Assembly (NCBI RefSeq): GCF_002160325.1
Contig: NZ_NFKJ01000012.1
Location: 1 to 64,000, forward strand
Direction of reading: 5' to 3'
Origin: Lachnoclostridium sp. An181
GTDB lineage: Bacteria > Bacillota > Clostridia > Lachnospirales > Lachnospiraceae
DNA length: 64,000 nt
Shown here: piece by piece, positions 43,266-54,121 of the stretch
Numbering within the stretch: the first letter of the stretch is position 1
How the letters are laid out: each line of letters begins with the position of its first letter
Translations under genes and position numbers: made by a program
The notes under the pieces: generated by a model
What the model was told of the DNA's origin: nothing
What the model saw: the letters and a program-made list of their open reading frames with translations, nothing else
The model's database searches: none

Positions 43266-46200
43266 ATGAGAAGAAAAAGGAAAACTTTGAAAAGAATGGG
43301 TTCTATGGTCTTGGCAATGCTGATGTGTGTTGGAGGATTGCCGGTGAATACCGAGGCAGAAATGCAGGACAGTAAAAATGTGATTTTGAATTGCCCGGTA
43401 ACTGTGACAGGAACAGAGATCAACACCAGACCAGATATGACATTAGATAAAGTGAATGATGGGAAAATGGATACTCGCGTATCAACAGTAGGACAATATG
43501 ATGAGGATATTGTTTTTGAGTTTGCTTTAGATGGTGCTAAATTAATTGACAGAGCAGAAATATTTGAACGTTGTGACCGTCAATATGGAGATGCTCCACG
43601 TATCGATGAGGTTACTGTCCAGGTTTTGGATGGAACTGAATGGAAAAGTGTAAGCAATGCTGTGAAAACTTCTCAAAATGAAGGGAATGAATTGGAACAC
43701 ATTACTGTTACATTTGATCCGATTGTTGCAAATGGAACGGTGCGGATCATTACAAAGGACAGGGAAAAACAAAATCCGACCATATGGGAAATGGAAGTCT
43801 ATGGTACAGATACGGAAGGACCTGCATCCCATAACATATCTTATAATCTGGAACATTTGAGCGGAAATGGGCCGGAAAAAATTGAAATCGGAAAAGATTT
43901 AAGATTTACTTTGACAGCAGACTATGGGTATACACTTCCTGAAAATATAAAGGTGACCACGAACGGTGAGGAGTTAAAGGGAGGATATACATATGATAAA
44001 GAAACAGGAGAAGTTGTCGTATCGAAGGTAGATGGTGATGTTACGATAACGGCATCAGGTGTACGAGGTGAGACTCCTGCAAACGGTCTGATACGGTTGA
44101 ACAAAGGGGAAACAGCTGACATTGCCACAAGTTTTCAGGATTCGCAAACACCAATAACATGGACATCCGGAAATGAAGAGGTCGCTGTTGTTGATGCGAA
44201 TGGGAAAGTCACTGCCATGTCTGAAGGGACAACCGTAATTACTGCAGCTGCCGGGAATGAAACAGAATATTGTACGGTTGTTGTTGATGGTTATATGCGC
44301 ACATGGTATGACGAACCTGCCAAAAGCTGGGAGCGCGACTGCCTTCCTATTGGCAACGGAAACCTGGGTGGTATGATTTATGGCAATACAGAAAGGGAAC
44401 GTATTCAGGTAAATGAAATCACATTATGGAGCAAAGGAAACAATTATCAGGGCGGAAATGTTGAAGGCGCATGGAAGAATCTGAAACCGATTCAGGATGA
44501 GATGTTTAGCCGCCTTGACAATAATTTCAGTGGTATCAATGTAAATGGTATTCTTGGAAATGAAAGTGGATGCGGTGCTTACCAATCTCTTGGAGACATC
44601 TATTTTGATTTTGATGGAGAGGCTCGCACGGAGAATCCTAAAAATTATGTGAGAGAACTGGATTTGGATGATGGATTTGTACGTGTATCTTATGAAAATA
44701 AAGGGGTTCAATTTACTCGCGAATATATGGCAAGTTATCCGGGAAATGTGATGGCGTTTCGTCTGACATCTTCCAAGGAAGATGCATTATCTTTTAAACT
44801 TGATTATAATCAGGGAGACGGAAGAACTGCTATTATTGATAAAGCGGAGGAAAATGCTATTGTTTATCAGGGAAAGGTGAATGCCGGCGGTATGGCGTTT
44901 GCAACGAAATTGAAGGTAGTTGCTCCTGATGCAGATGTCACTTGCAACAGTGACGCTACCATTTCTGTTTCAAATGGTGAGGATGTATTGATCCTTATGT
45001 CTGCTGGTACAAATTACGATATTACGGAAAGTAAAAATATCAACAACATCAGCGACTTTTATACAGCAGATGGTGATTATCTGGATAATGATGATCCAAA
45101 CGGCAATATCGTTATGTCAGAGGTTACTGCCCGCGTAAATGATGCAGCAGAAAAAGGATATGCAGAATTAGTAAAAGCTCATATGGAGGATTACCAGGGG
45201 ATCATGGGACGCGTTGATCTGGAACTTGGTGATGAAGAGAAGGCGGCAATGACAACAGATGATCTTTTAGATGAATATAAAAAAGAGCGCAGTAATTATG
45301 CAGAGACAGTACTGTTTCAGATGGGACGTTACCTGCTGCTGTCATCTTCCAGAGATTCTCTTCCTGCTAATCTGCAGGGGATCTGGAATGATTCTAACAG
45401 CCCAGGCTGGAATTCAGACTATCATTTTAATGTAAATCTTCAGATGAATTATTGGCCTGCATTTGTCACAGATATGAGTGAGACAGCGATGCCATTGGTC
45501 AATTATATGGATTCCTTACGTAATCCTGGAAATGTAACTGCTCGTGAACATTTTGGAGTTGAGGATGGCTGGGTTGTGAATACGGAGGCGAACCCGTTTG
45601 GTAAGACTGCACCTGGAAGTGCTTTCTCATGGGGATTTACACCTGGAAGCGGTGCGTGGACTTGTCAGAATTTATGGGATTATTATGAATTTACAGGAGA
45701 TCCGGAAGTGCTGGAGAAAATATATCCAATCTTAAAGGAAGGAGCCGAATTTTGGCTGGGTTACATGGTGGAGGATCCTCGTACACGTACAGAGGGTGTA
45801 GAAGGAACCGGTGAACTTGTAACTGCTCCGGGCGGTTCTTCTGAGCATGGGCCGGTTGGTGTTGGCACAACTTACGATATGTCTCTTGCATATATGGAAA
45901 TGCAAAATACAGCCAAGGCGGCAAAAATACTTGGTGTTGATGAAGGTCTGCAAACACAGATACAGGGAGCGCTGTCCCGTATGAAACCATTTTGGATCGG
46001 CACGGACGGTCAATTGAAAGAATGGCGTGAAGAGACAGGGTACAGCAGTATGCCAGGAACAGAGAAACTTCACCGGCATTTGTCTCATCTTCTTGGATTG
46101 CATCCTGGAAATTTGATCACTAAGGAAGGCGGCGAGTTTTCGGAATATTATGATGCAGCTGTACGTGCATTAGAGCTCAGAGATGATGGAAGCAGTGCAG

Positions 46201-48470
46201 TAGGCTGGAGTATGGCTCAGAAGGGAAATATTTTTGCCCGTGTAGGAGATGGAGAAAAAGCTTTGCATCATATGAATCTTCTGTTAACAGAAGGTTTAGG
46301 GGATAATTTGCTTGATGTTTATGTTCATCCAAGCTGGGGAGATATTTTCCAGGTTGAAGCAAATATGGGATATACAGCTGGTGTAGCAGAGATGCTCCTC
46401 CAAAGCCATCAGGGCTTTATTGAACCACTCCCGGCACTTCCAAAAGCATGGGCAGATGGTTCGTACACAGGCCTTGTTGCACGTGGTAATTATAAGACAG
46501 ATGCTGTATGGCACGACAGTCATCTTGAAAAATTTGTTGTTCGTTCTACGAATGGAGGAGAATGTATTGTCCGTTATCCTAATATATCAAAAGCAACTCT
46601 TAGCGGAGGTACATTTACTGTAATCGATGTAGATACTGTGAAAATAGACACTGTAAAAGGCGGAGAATATGTATTTGAAAATATCCCTGCAAGAAAGAGT
46701 GTTGAAGAAATTAAAGTTGAGTCAGAGAGCGGTATTACTTTATTAGAAAAAGCAGGGCAGTCAATTGCGCTGACCGCGGACGTACTTCCGGAAGATGCAG
46801 ATAATAAAGCGGTAACATGGAAAGTAACAGATGAGAACGGCGGAGCAACGGAGTGCGTAACTATTGATGAGAATGGTGTGCTTACTGCAACGGATAAACT
46901 TGCGCTGCAAAATGTTAAGGTTACTGCAACAGCGAAAGATGGCTCTGATGTCAGTGGAGAGTGTATGATTTCTATTGCTACGGACCGGGAAACGAAATCG
47001 CAGAACGTAGCCCTTAACAGACCTGTTAAAATGACAGGTGCGGATATTTATAATAATGATACTATGAAACTTACGAATATCAATGATGGAAATCTGGATA
47101 CCCGTATGGCGGTTGCAAATGGCGGACAGAAAACAAATGATATACAGTTTGATTTTGAATTAGAAAATGAACAGAAAATTGAACGAGTTGAGCTGTATGA
47201 GTATCTGGATCGTGGATGGGGAGCAAATGGACGCATTGACAAAATCGAAGTTCAAATTCAAAAGGATGGCAGCTGGGAGACAATTGCCGCAAAAGATACC
47301 CCGGATAATGGAGAAGGGGATGGCAAGCGTTGTATAACAGTAGAATTTGCCCCGGTTACAGCTACAAATGTTCGGGTTCAGGTGACAGATAATGAGAAAG
47401 CGGATCCTACTATTTGGGAACTGGAAATTTATGCAAGCAGTGACTCCATGCCATTGATGGATAAGGAAGCATTAATTCAAAGATTGAAAGAGACGGCTCA
47501 TTTGACAGAAAAAGACTTTGTTGGTATCAACAATGGCTGGGAAACCTATCAGAATGCACGTAAAGAGGCTCTGGAAGTTGTGAATGATCCGAGAGCAGTT
47601 CAAAAGGAAATTGATGATGCACTTGATAATTTGAATGTTGCACTTAAAAAAGATGGACTTCGCACAGACGTACTTGCCTACCTTGTAAGCATTGTAAAAG
47701 ATCTGGACACAGAAGGTGTGATCGATTCTGTAGTTGAAATGTATCAAGAACGTCTTGCAGCAGCAGAACAGATCCTGAAAGATGTGGAGAACGGCGGCAT
47801 TTTCATTACGCAGAAGCAGATTGATGAAACAACCTGGAATCTTTTGGAGGTTGTTCAATACTTCAGTTTTATACAGGGAAATAAAGCAGAACTTCAAAAA
47901 GTGATCGATATGGCAAAAGAGATTGATCTTGACAAATATCTGGAAATAGGACAAGAAACGTTTACAAAGGCCCTGACAGATGCAGAAACCATAGTGGGTG
48001 ACGGTGATGCAATGCAGGACGAAGTGGATACTGCATGGAAAGCACTCTTAAAAGCTATGAGTGAGCTTCGATTAAAACCGGATAAAACAGTGCTTGACAA
48101 TCTTTTGAAAGAAGCGAATGCAAAAGATGCAGGAATGTACACAGAAGAAAGCTATCAGGTTCTTTGCACAGCAATGGCAGAAGCATCCGCTGTGTATGCA
48201 GATGAGCAGGCGGACGAAGAAAGCGTAAACAGTGCAGCGGAATCTTTGGCAGCTGCAATGGAAGGACTGGTTGCAAAAGAAGAGGGACAGAAAACAGAGA
48301 CAGATGCAGTTGTTAAAACAACAAGCACAGCAAATGTTTCTGAGAATAAGGAAACAGTTAAATCTGCCAAAACAGGCGATCCAATGGATATGACATTGTA
48401 TATCGCATTGATGGCAATGGCAGCAGTAGGATTGGGTACGGCAGTAAAAATGAGTAAAAAGAGAAAATAG
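43266..48470 (+). CDS. surface-anchored GH95 alpha-L-fucosidase
   Basis: A protein of 1734 residues. Signal peptide 1-32; discoidin-like domain (34-182); beta domain (188-270); BIG_2 Ig-like (272-342); GH95 catalytic region (343-1131); BIG_2 (about 1142-1238); discoidin/CBM32 (1243-1391); FIVAR (1400-1463); a divergent copy of the shared module (DNA 47661-48276); and KSAKTGD near 1697, a membrane segment and KKRK. GH95 features seen are WERDCLPIGNGNLGGMIYG, WNDSNSPGWNSDYHFNVNLQMNYWP (the Asn pair used to activate water) and HLSHLLGLHPGNLIT. GH95 removes alpha-1,2-fucose, or galactose in some members, with inversion; fucosylated mucin caps or milk glycans are the likely substrates. Its module starts RTDVLAYLVSIVKDLDTEGV and is the most different of the nine. 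ATG 43266 has AGGAGG 9 bases before. Confidence 0.93.
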   Translation: MRRKRKTLKRMGSMVLAMLMCVGGLPVNTEAEMQDSKNVILNCPVTVTGTEINTRPDMTLDKVNDGKMDTRVSTVGQYDEDIVFEFALDGAKLIDRAEIFERCDRQYGDAPRIDEVTVQVLDGTEWKSVSNAVKTSQNEGNELEHITVTFDPIVANGTVRIITKDREKQNPTIWEMEVYGTDTEGPASHNISYNLEHLSGNGPEKIEIGKDLRFTLTADYGYTLPENIKVTTNGEELKGGYTYDKETGEVVVSKVDGDVTITASGVRGETPANGLIRLNKGETADIATSFQDSQTPITWTSGNEEVAVVDANGKVTAMSEGTTVITAAAGNETEYCTVVVDGYMRTWYDEPAKSWERDCLPIGNGNLGGMIYGNTERERIQVNEITLWSKGNNYQGGNVEGAWKNLKPIQDEMFSRLDNNFSGINVNGILGNESGCGAYQSLGDIYFDFDGEARTENPKNYVRELDLDDGFVRVSYENKGVQFTREYMASYPGNVMAFRLTSSKEDALSFKLDYNQGDGRTAIIDKAEENAIVYQGKVNAGGMAFATKLKVVAPDADVTCNSDATISVSNGEDVLILMSAGTNYDITESKNINNISDFYTADGDYLDNDDPNGNIVMSEVTARVNDAAEKGYAELVKAHMEDYQGIMGRVDLELGDEEKAAMTTDDLLDEYKKERSNYAETVLFQMGRYLLLSSSRDSLPANLQGIWNDSNSPGWNSDYHFNVNLQMNYWPAFVTDMSETAMPLVNYMDSLRNPGNVTAREHFGVEDGWVVNTEANPFGKTAPGSAFSWGFTPGSGAWTCQNLWDYYEFTGDPEVLEKIYPILKEGAEFWLGYMVEDPRTRTEGVEGTGELVTAPGGSSEHGPVGVGTTYDMSLAYMEMQNTAKAAKILGVDEGLQTQIQGALSRMKPFWIGTDGQLKEWREETGYSSMPGTEKLHRHLSHLLGLHPGNLITKEGGEFSEYYDAAVRALELRDDGSSAVGWSMAQKGNIFARVGDGEKALHHMNLLLTEGLGDNLLDVYVHPSWGDIFQVEANMGYTAGVAEMLLQSHQGFIEPLPALPKAWADGSYTGLVARGNYKTDAVWHDSHLEKFVVRSTNGGECIVRYPNISKATLSGGTFTVIDVDTVKIDTVKGGEYVFENIPARKSVEEIKVESESGITLLEKAGQSIALTADVLPEDADNKAVTWKVTDENGGATECVTIDENGVLTATDKLALQNVKVTATAKDGSDVSGECMISIATDRETKSQNVALNRPVKMTGADIYNNDTMKLTNINDGNLDTRMAVANGGQKTNDIQFDFELENEQKIERVELYEYLDRGWGANGRIDKIEVQIQKDGSWETIAAKDTPDNGEGDGKRCITVEFAPVTATNVRVQVTDNEKADPTIWELEIYASSDSMPLMDKEALIQRLKETAHLTEKDFVGINNGWETYQNARKEALEVVNDPRAVQKEIDDALDNLNVALKKDGLRTDVLAYLVSIVKDLDTEGVIDSVVEMYQERLAAAEQILKDVENGGIFITQKQIDETTWNLLEVVQYFSFIQGNKAELQKVIDMAKEIDLDKYLEIGQETFTKALTDAETIVGDGDAMQDEVDTAWKALLKAMSELRLKPDKTVLDNLLKEANAKDAGMYTEESYQVLCTAMAEASAVYADEQADEESVNSAAESLAAAMEGLVAKEEGQKTETDAVVKTTSTANVSENKETVKSAKTGDPMDMTLYIALMAMAAVGLGTAVKMSKKRK

Positions 48471-48516
48471 TGAACCAGGATAAGCAGGGTGTCGCAAAAT
48501 CATCAAATCAGATGGC

Positions 48517-48543
48517 GGAGCGGTGCCCTCGCTCCATTTTTTT
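48517..48543 (+). terminator. terminator after GH95
   Basis: GGAGCG (48517-48522) pairs with CGCTCC (48530-48535), followed by a run of T to 48543. Confidence 0.8.
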
Positions 48544-48695
48544 AAAAGAGAAGTATTATTTTGTGTAAAAGCAGTAAAAAATATGAAAAAATATCCATTT
48601 TATAGTCGGAATATTATTGGACTGAGTAGTCTGGAATTTGGAAAAGGTATATAATAAAATTCGGTTACTAAAATTTTCAAGGAGGGAAAGAGAAA

Positions 48696-51600
48696 ATGAA
48701 AATGAGAAAACGAATGAAAACCTGGGCCGCATTATTGCTGGCAATTATATTAGTTATACCTGCAATGCCTGCAAAAGCCTGGGTGGCGGACAATGGTGAC
48801 GGGACATTTACCAATCCTGTCATGTGGGGAGATTATCCGGACAATGACATTATCCGGGTTGGGGACACGTATTATATGTCTTCCACAAGCATGCATTTAT
48901 TTCCGGCATGCCCGGTCATGAGTTCCAAAGACCTGGTAAACTGGAAATACGAAAGTTACGCATTGTCAGAAGAGGATGCGCTGAGACTGGCGAACAATGA
49001 CGATGGTCTGACATTGAAAAACGGAAGGTCTGTCTATGACATGGGACCATGGGCCACAAGTCTTCGCTACAGCGAAAAACTTCAGAAATTTTATCTCCTC
49101 GTCAATATGCAGGACGGTGTGGATACAGAGTACGCGATCCTTTGTGTAGCAGATCAGGCATCCGGACCGTGGAAGGCATATCGGCTGGACAATCCGCAGG
49201 GCGCGATCAAAGGCCTGTATGATCCTGGCCTGCTCTTTGACAAAGACCCGGTGACTGGTGAGGAAAATGGAGATATCTGGGTTATTCATGGGCAGGGCAG
49301 CCTCTATGCGTCCAGACTCAATGTAGTAGATGAGGAAACAGGGGAACTTGCAATGGATGAGGAAGAGAGAAATATACCGCTGTATGATTATACAGACGGC
49401 GGATACAATGAGGGATCCCATGCCTACAAGTTTGGGGATACATACTATATTATCAGCACCCCGACCTGGAATGGAACATCCACGAAAAAATCTATTGCGA
49501 TCCAGACAAAAGATCTGCTGAATGGACCGTATGAAGTAAAGGATATCATGCGAAGCTACATGAACTTTGGGGATAATGGTATCCATCAGGGAGGAATTGT
49601 GGATGTACCGCAGGAGGACGGCACTTCGCAGTGGTGGTCCGTGATTTTCCAGGATCGCGGAAAACTGGGCCGTGTACCGACATTACAGCCTGTTTACTGG
49701 GAAGAGGATGAAAATGGTCTGAAGTGGCCAATGCTTGGAGTCCAGGGTAAAAATGGGGACCAGGCCGCAGTCACAATGGAAAAACCAAATACAGGAGCCA
49801 AGACTACTCCTGCAAAACCAGCGGATTCCGATGAATTTGACAGTACCACGCTTGGAAATCACTGGCAGTGGAACCATGTCTCTGATCCGGAAAAATGGAG
49901 TCTTACAGAGAGACCAGGATATATGAGACTGCACACAGCAACTGTGACAGACAGTCTTACAACAGCGCAGAATACATTGCGCCAAAGAGTTGTGGGACCG
50001 GAAAGCGCTGCAACGATCAAGGTGGACATTTCCGGCATGCAGGACGGTGATGTGGCAGGACTTTCTGTGATCCAGAGAAATTACAATTACATCGGAGTTA
50101 CAAAAGATGGAGAGAACAAGAGAGTTCTGATCAATGACAATGGTACAGAACAAATTTCTGCCAAGATTCCTTCTGATACAACAGAAATCTGGTTTAAGGC
50201 ATCTACGCCAAGATTTGAATACAGAACAGAGTTCTCCTACAGTCTGGATGGGGAGAACTTCACAAGACTTGGCGGACGCTATGAGATGCACTATGGAAAC
50301 TATGTGGGAATGGGATTTGGCGCATTTAACTTTGCAACAAAAGAGCTTGGCGGTTATGTAGATCTTGATTACTTCCATATGGACATGCCGGATGATCATG
50401 GAAACTATAATGCACTGAATGAAAAGATCGAGGCTGAGAGATATGATCTTCAAAGTTATGACATTTCCCGCGGAGAACCGACAAGAGATTACAATCCGCT
50501 GACAACATGGACAGCAGATTATGCGTACACAGACAACCTGTCAAAATCAGGCGGAGCTTATGACCTGGCTCTGGACAACTTAAGAGACGGCGACTGGGTG
50601 ACATACAACCGCGTGGATTTTGAAGATGGAGCTGACTGGATGAATTTCAGGGTATCTGCAGTGGCAGACGCATGTCAGATCGAAGTTCGTTTAAACGACG
50701 AAAACGGAGAAATTTTGACAACTGTGGACATTCCAAATACAGGAGACAAAGAGACATTTACCAATGTGATCGTTCCGATTGAGAATTCTCCAAAAGGAGT
50801 GCAGAAACTTTGCCTTGTTTACAGAGGAGAGGCACAGTCTGCCAGAATGAACTGGTTTATGGCAGGAAACGGTGAAGAGCCGGTGAAACCGGAAGTACCT
50901 GCAAATCTTCAGGCAAAAGGCATCGGAGATACCAAGATTGAATTTTCCTGGGACAATGTGGACGGTGCAAAAACATACGACTTAAAAATCGGCGATGAGC
51001 TCATCAGCAATGTGACAAGTCCGTTTGTAAAGACAGGGCTGCCGGAGGGCGCACTGTACAAAGTGACAGTCCGTGCAAAAAATGAAGGCGGATACAGCCA
51101 GTGGAGCGATCCGGTGAAAGCATCCGGTCAGGGAAATCCATATAAGATTCCGCAAAACAATATTTCCAGTCCGAAATTCTCAAGCGAAGAAACTGGAGGA
51201 GAAGGACCAAAGAGCGGTTATATTTCCGCAATTCTGGATGGAGATGACAGTACATTCTGGCACAGCGCATGGAGCAGCGGAAACGCACAGCCACCGCACT
51301 GGTTCATTCTTGATCTTGGAAAATCCTATGAGGTCAACAAACTGACCATGCTCCCAAGACAGGGCAGCGGAGATCTGCCAAATGGGCTGATCCGGAAATT
51401 TACTCTTTTGTACAGCAACACAGGAACAGAAGATGGAGATTTCACACCTGTATTTGAACAAAAAGAACTCTCATCAGGTGTTGGACTGAAGACAGTTGAT
51501 TTTGAGCCTGTGACTGCACGTTACCTGAAAATCTACATTGATGAAAGCCACAATGATTTTGCATCCCTGGCAGAGATCAATGTGTTCCGAAGCACGCCGG

Positions 51601-53237
51601 ATACAACAGGACCGAATGCACCGGCAAATGTGACAACCTCCATTCGGTGGGAAGGGGAAACTCCGGCAGTTGACCTGAAATGGGATGCAGCAATTGACGA
51701 AGAGTCCGGTATCCAAAGTTATTCCATTTTCCGGGACGGACAATTTCTCGATATCACAGATGGCTTGGAATATACAGATACAAATGTGGAAGAGGGAAAA
51801 ACATACAGTTATGAAATCGTGGCTACAAATGGCGCCGGTGTTGACGGTGAGGCAGCAGCGGCAGAGGTGACAGTGAACACACCTCCAAAAACCTATCAGA
51901 TTCCACAGGATCAGATGACAGCAACAGCATCCAGTGAGGAGACGATCGATGAGGCTGGAACAGGACATGGATTTGTGACAAATGTGCTGGATGGAAATCC
52001 GGATACATTCTGGTGTACACAGTGGAGTGACAAAAACCCAGACGGCAAGCATCCTGGACCACACTGGCTTTTGATCGATCTTGGAAAAGTCTACACACTG
52101 GATCGTGCAGAATTCCTTCAGAGAAACTTAAATACTCCGCATGGACAGGTGACGAAATACAACTTATCCTACAGCGTGGATGGGGAAGAGTATACGATGC
52201 TTGTAGAAAACGGAACCTGGAATCTGCAGAACCAGTCCAACACCGTGCAGCTTGGAAATATTCAGGCTCGTTATCTGAAACTGGACTGCCTGGAAGGACA
52301 GGGGACATATGTTCCGGCGGCCATGGCGGAAGTCAATGTCTATGCAGTGGAAGAGCAGCCAGAAGAACCAGTAGAATTATCTACAGAAGTTCTGAAATAT
52401 GCGATCAGCCTTGCAGAAAAGGCAGATACAACGGGAGTCATTGATTCCGTGAAAACAGCTTTTGAGAACGCTTTGGCTGACGCAAGGAGAATGCTCGCAG
52501 ACGTAGAGGCAGGAGTGAGTGGAATCACCCAGAGCGATGTGGACACATGCTGGCAGAACCTGATCAAGGCAGTGCAGTATCTGTCCTTCAAACAGGGAGA
52601 CAAGACAGACCTTGAAAAAGTCGTTGCTCTGGCAGCAGATATCGAAGGAAGACTGGATTCCTATCTGGATGATGGAAAACAGGCATTTACAGATGCACTT
52701 GCAGCAGCAAGAGAAACCCTGGAAGATGGAAATGCTATGCAGGATGAAGTGAACCAGGCATGGAGAGGTCTTCTCGAGGCAATGGCAAACTTAAGGGTGA
52801 AACCAGATAAGAGCGCGTTAGAAACCTTGATCAATGAGGCATCTGCACTTTCCAAAGATGTATACGAGGCAGAAAGTTTTGAAGTGATGAGAACAGCCCT
52901 TGCGGGGGCTAGGGAAGTGTTTGCTGATGAAAATGCAGACCAGAAGGCTGTGACAGCAGCAGAAGAAAACTTAAAAGGTGCAGTTGCAAAACTGGTACCA
53001 GTATCTGAAGGAGCAAAAGCGGAAAAGAACAATATTGTAAAAGAGGCAGCAGGCAAACAGGCGAATGGGGCAGGAACAGCTGCGGCATCAGCAAAAGCAA
53101 ATGCAAACAATGCAGCAAAATCCGCGAAGACAGGAGATGCAGCAAATCCGGCAGTAATGGCAGCAGCAATGGCAGCGGCAGTTGTATTGCTGGCCGGAAG
53201 AAAGAAAATCCGAGCGTTTCTTGAGACAAAACAGTAA
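48696..53237 (+). CDS. surface-anchored GH43 glycosidase with multiple CBMs
   Basis: A protein of 1513 residues. Signal peptide 1-28; GH43 five-bladed propeller (45-348) with the base Asp region GDYPDNDIIRVGDTYYMSS, YDPGLLFDKD and the acid Glu region YNEGSHAYKFGDTYYI; a beta-xylosidase-type concanavalin domain (382-558); CBM6-like (579-725); FN3 (733-810); discoidin (817-965); FN3 (970-1060); discoidin (1067-1218); shared module (DNA 52380-53000); KSAKTGD near 1468; then a hydrophobic stretch with a longer tail (GRKKIRAFLETKQ) than its siblings. GH43 enzymes cut arabinosides, xylosides or beta-galactosides by inversion; a galactan-type or O-glycan activity is as likely as xylan here. AAGGAGGG precedes the ATG. 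A TATATAAT -10-like sequence lies at 48648-48655. Confidence 0.9.
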   Translation: MKMRKRMKTWAALLLAIILVIPAMPAKAWVADNGDGTFTNPVMWGDYPDNDIIRVGDTYYMSSTSMHLFPACPVMSSKDLVNWKYESYALSEEDALRLANNDDGLTLKNGRSVYDMGPWATSLRYSEKLQKFYLLVNMQDGVDTEYAILCVADQASGPWKAYRLDNPQGAIKGLYDPGLLFDKDPVTGEENGDIWVIHGQGSLYASRLNVVDEETGELAMDEEERNIPLYDYTDGGYNEGSHAYKFGDTYYIISTPTWNGTSTKKSIAIQTKDLLNGPYEVKDIMRSYMNFGDNGIHQGGIVDVPQEDGTSQWWSVIFQDRGKLGRVPTLQPVYWEEDENGLKWPMLGVQGKNGDQAAVTMEKPNTGAKTTPAKPADSDEFDSTTLGNHWQWNHVSDPEKWSLTERPGYMRLHTATVTDSLTTAQNTLRQRVVGPESAATIKVDISGMQDGDVAGLSVIQRNYNYIGVTKDGENKRVLINDNGTEQISAKIPSDTTEIWFKASTPRFEYRTEFSYSLDGENFTRLGGRYEMHYGNYVGMGFGAFNFATKELGGYVDLDYFHMDMPDDHGNYNALNEKIEAERYDLQSYDISRGEPTRDYNPLTTWTADYAYTDNLSKSGGAYDLALDNLRDGDWVTYNRVDFEDGADWMNFRVSAVADACQIEVRLNDENGEILTTVDIPNTGDKETFTNVIVPIENSPKGVQKLCLVYRGEAQSARMNWFMAGNGEEPVKPEVPANLQAKGIGDTKIEFSWDNVDGAKTYDLKIGDELISNVTSPFVKTGLPEGALYKVTVRAKNEGGYSQWSDPVKASGQGNPYKIPQNNISSPKFSSEETGGEGPKSGYISAILDGDDSTFWHSAWSSGNAQPPHWFILDLGKSYEVNKLTMLPRQGSGDLPNGLIRKFTLLYSNTGTEDGDFTPVFEQKELSSGVGLKTVDFEPVTARYLKIYIDESHNDFASLAEINVFRSTPDTTGPNAPANVTTSIRWEGETPAVDLKWDAAIDEESGIQSYSIFRDGQFLDITDGLEYTDTNVEEGKTYSYEIVATNGAGVDGEAAAAEVTVNTPPKTYQIPQDQMTATASSEETIDEAGTGHGFVTNVLDGNPDTFWCTQWSDKNPDGKHPGPHWLLIDLGKVYTLDRAEFLQRNLNTPHGQVTKYNLSYSVDGEEYTMLVENGTWNLQNQSNTVQLGNIQARYLKLDCLEGQGTYVPAAMAEVNVYAVEEQPEEPVELSTEVLKYAISLAEKADTTGVIDSVKTAFENALADARRMLADVEAGVSGITQSDVDTCWQNLIKAVQYLSFKQGDKTDLEKVVALAADIEGRLDSYLDDGKQAFTDALAAARETLEDGNAMQDEVNQAWRGLLEAMANLRVKPDKSALETLINEASALSKDVYEAESFEVMRTALAGAREVFADENADQKAVTAAEENLKGAVAKLVPVSEGAKAEKNNIVKEAAGKQANGAGTAAASAKANANNAAKSAKTGDAANPAVMAAAMAAAVVLLAGRKKIRAFLETKQ

Positions 53238-53269
53238 AAGTGATAAGTTGACCTCAGGAACAGTGCGAT

Positions 53270-53413
53270 ATGATTTTGGGGATTGTTTCATTCCTGACAC
53301 AGTTATTTACATCAAGTCCGGGAACGTATGGCATGATGGGAGAACGAAGTGTACAATATTTTCTATACGTAGATGCGAAAGACCTGGAACGGGCAATGAA
53401 ACTGCGAAACTAA
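53270..53413 (+). CDS. possible 47-residue protein
   Basis: ATG 53270, with AGGAA upstream, opens a frame of 47 codons ending TAA at 53413. The product begins with a short hydrophobic stretch (MILGIVSFLTQLFT) and ends with a charged helix (YFLYVDAKDLERAMKLRN). It sits between GH43 and the convergent terminator at 53436-53485. It may be a small real protein, the end of a decayed gene, or chance. Confidence 0.3.
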   Translation: MILGIVSFLTQLFTSSPGTYGMMGERSVQYFLYVDAKDLERAMKLRN

Positions 53414-53435
53414 AAAAGTTAAGATGTCGGTAAAG

Positions 53436-53485
53436 AAAAACCGCGGCTATTAAGTTCACTTATGTGAAAAATAGCTGCGGTTTTT
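53436..53485. terminator. convergent terminator
   Basis: A 16-bp stem with one mismatch (53436-53451 with 53470-53485), A run on the left arm and T run on the right arm. It works for both the rightward transcript and the leftward lysO genes. Confidence 0.9.
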
Positions 53486-53515
53486 ATGATTTTAATGAAT
53501 AATTACCTCATATCC

Positions 53516-54121
53516 TTAAAATATGTGGTAACAAAACGAGATCAAAAATGGCACAAGGGCGGACAGGAAAGCTCCGTTGAAAACAGCCAGCACCACGGTT
53601 TCCGGGTTAGTATATTTGATCAGCATGGGCAGCGTAGTGTCTTCACTTGTTGCGGCGGCGGGAGCAATGCAGCTGTAGTAGTTTAAATGCTTTGAAATCC
53701 AGGGGATCGAAAAGAAAGAAAAAATCTCCCTCATCAGATTGCTGAGAAAGGCAGTACTGCCGATCGCAGCTCCGTAAAGATTGGTGATCGATACCCCGGC
53801 AAGGCTGTACCATCCAAGTCCGCTTGCAATGGCCGTGGATTCTCCCAAAGAGAGAGGGAGAAACGCTGCACAGACAAGCCCTCCGGCGATGGAGCCGACA
53901 ATGATCCCGACAGGAATAATAAATATTTTTATGTGGTATTCTTTAATCTTATCAATGATCCCGCGGTGCATCCCAACACTGATTCCCACAAGAAACATCA
54001 AAATGTAGAGAATGAAGTCAGTGTGTGAGACAAGGATGGTGATAAGACCAAGATCCGTTCCCGAAAGTCCGTACAAAACTCCTAGGAAGAGGGAGGCGAT
54101 TGCAAGCAAAACCATCAGCAC
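53516..54121 (-). CDS. LysO-family (DUF340) exporter, C-terminal part
   Basis: A protein of 201 residues with about six membrane spans. It corresponds to the C-terminal half of LysO/YbjE (DUF340), recognised by GLGWYSLAGVSITNLYGAAIGSTAFLSNLMREI. LysO exports lysine and related compounds in Enterobacteria. In this organism the protein is made in two pieces: this gene overlaps the end of the N-terminal gene by 7 bases, which suggests translational coupling and joint assembly. It ends at the convergent terminator. Confidence 0.85.
   Translation of the reverse strand: MLMVLLAIASLFLGVLYGLSGTDLGLITILVSHTDFILYILMFLVGISVGMHRGIIDKIKEYHIKIFIIPVGIIVGSIAGGLVCAAFLPLSLGESTAIASGLGWYSLAGVSITNLYGAAIGSTAFLSNLMREIFSFFSIPWISKHLNYYSCIAPAAATSEDTTLPMLIKYTNPETVVLAVFNGAFLSALVPFLISFCYHIF

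Noticed and set aside
52661..53110. Long minus-strand open frames opposite the GH43 module
   Set aside because: Same cause: biased codons of the helical module leave the opposite strand open; no domain is recognisable.
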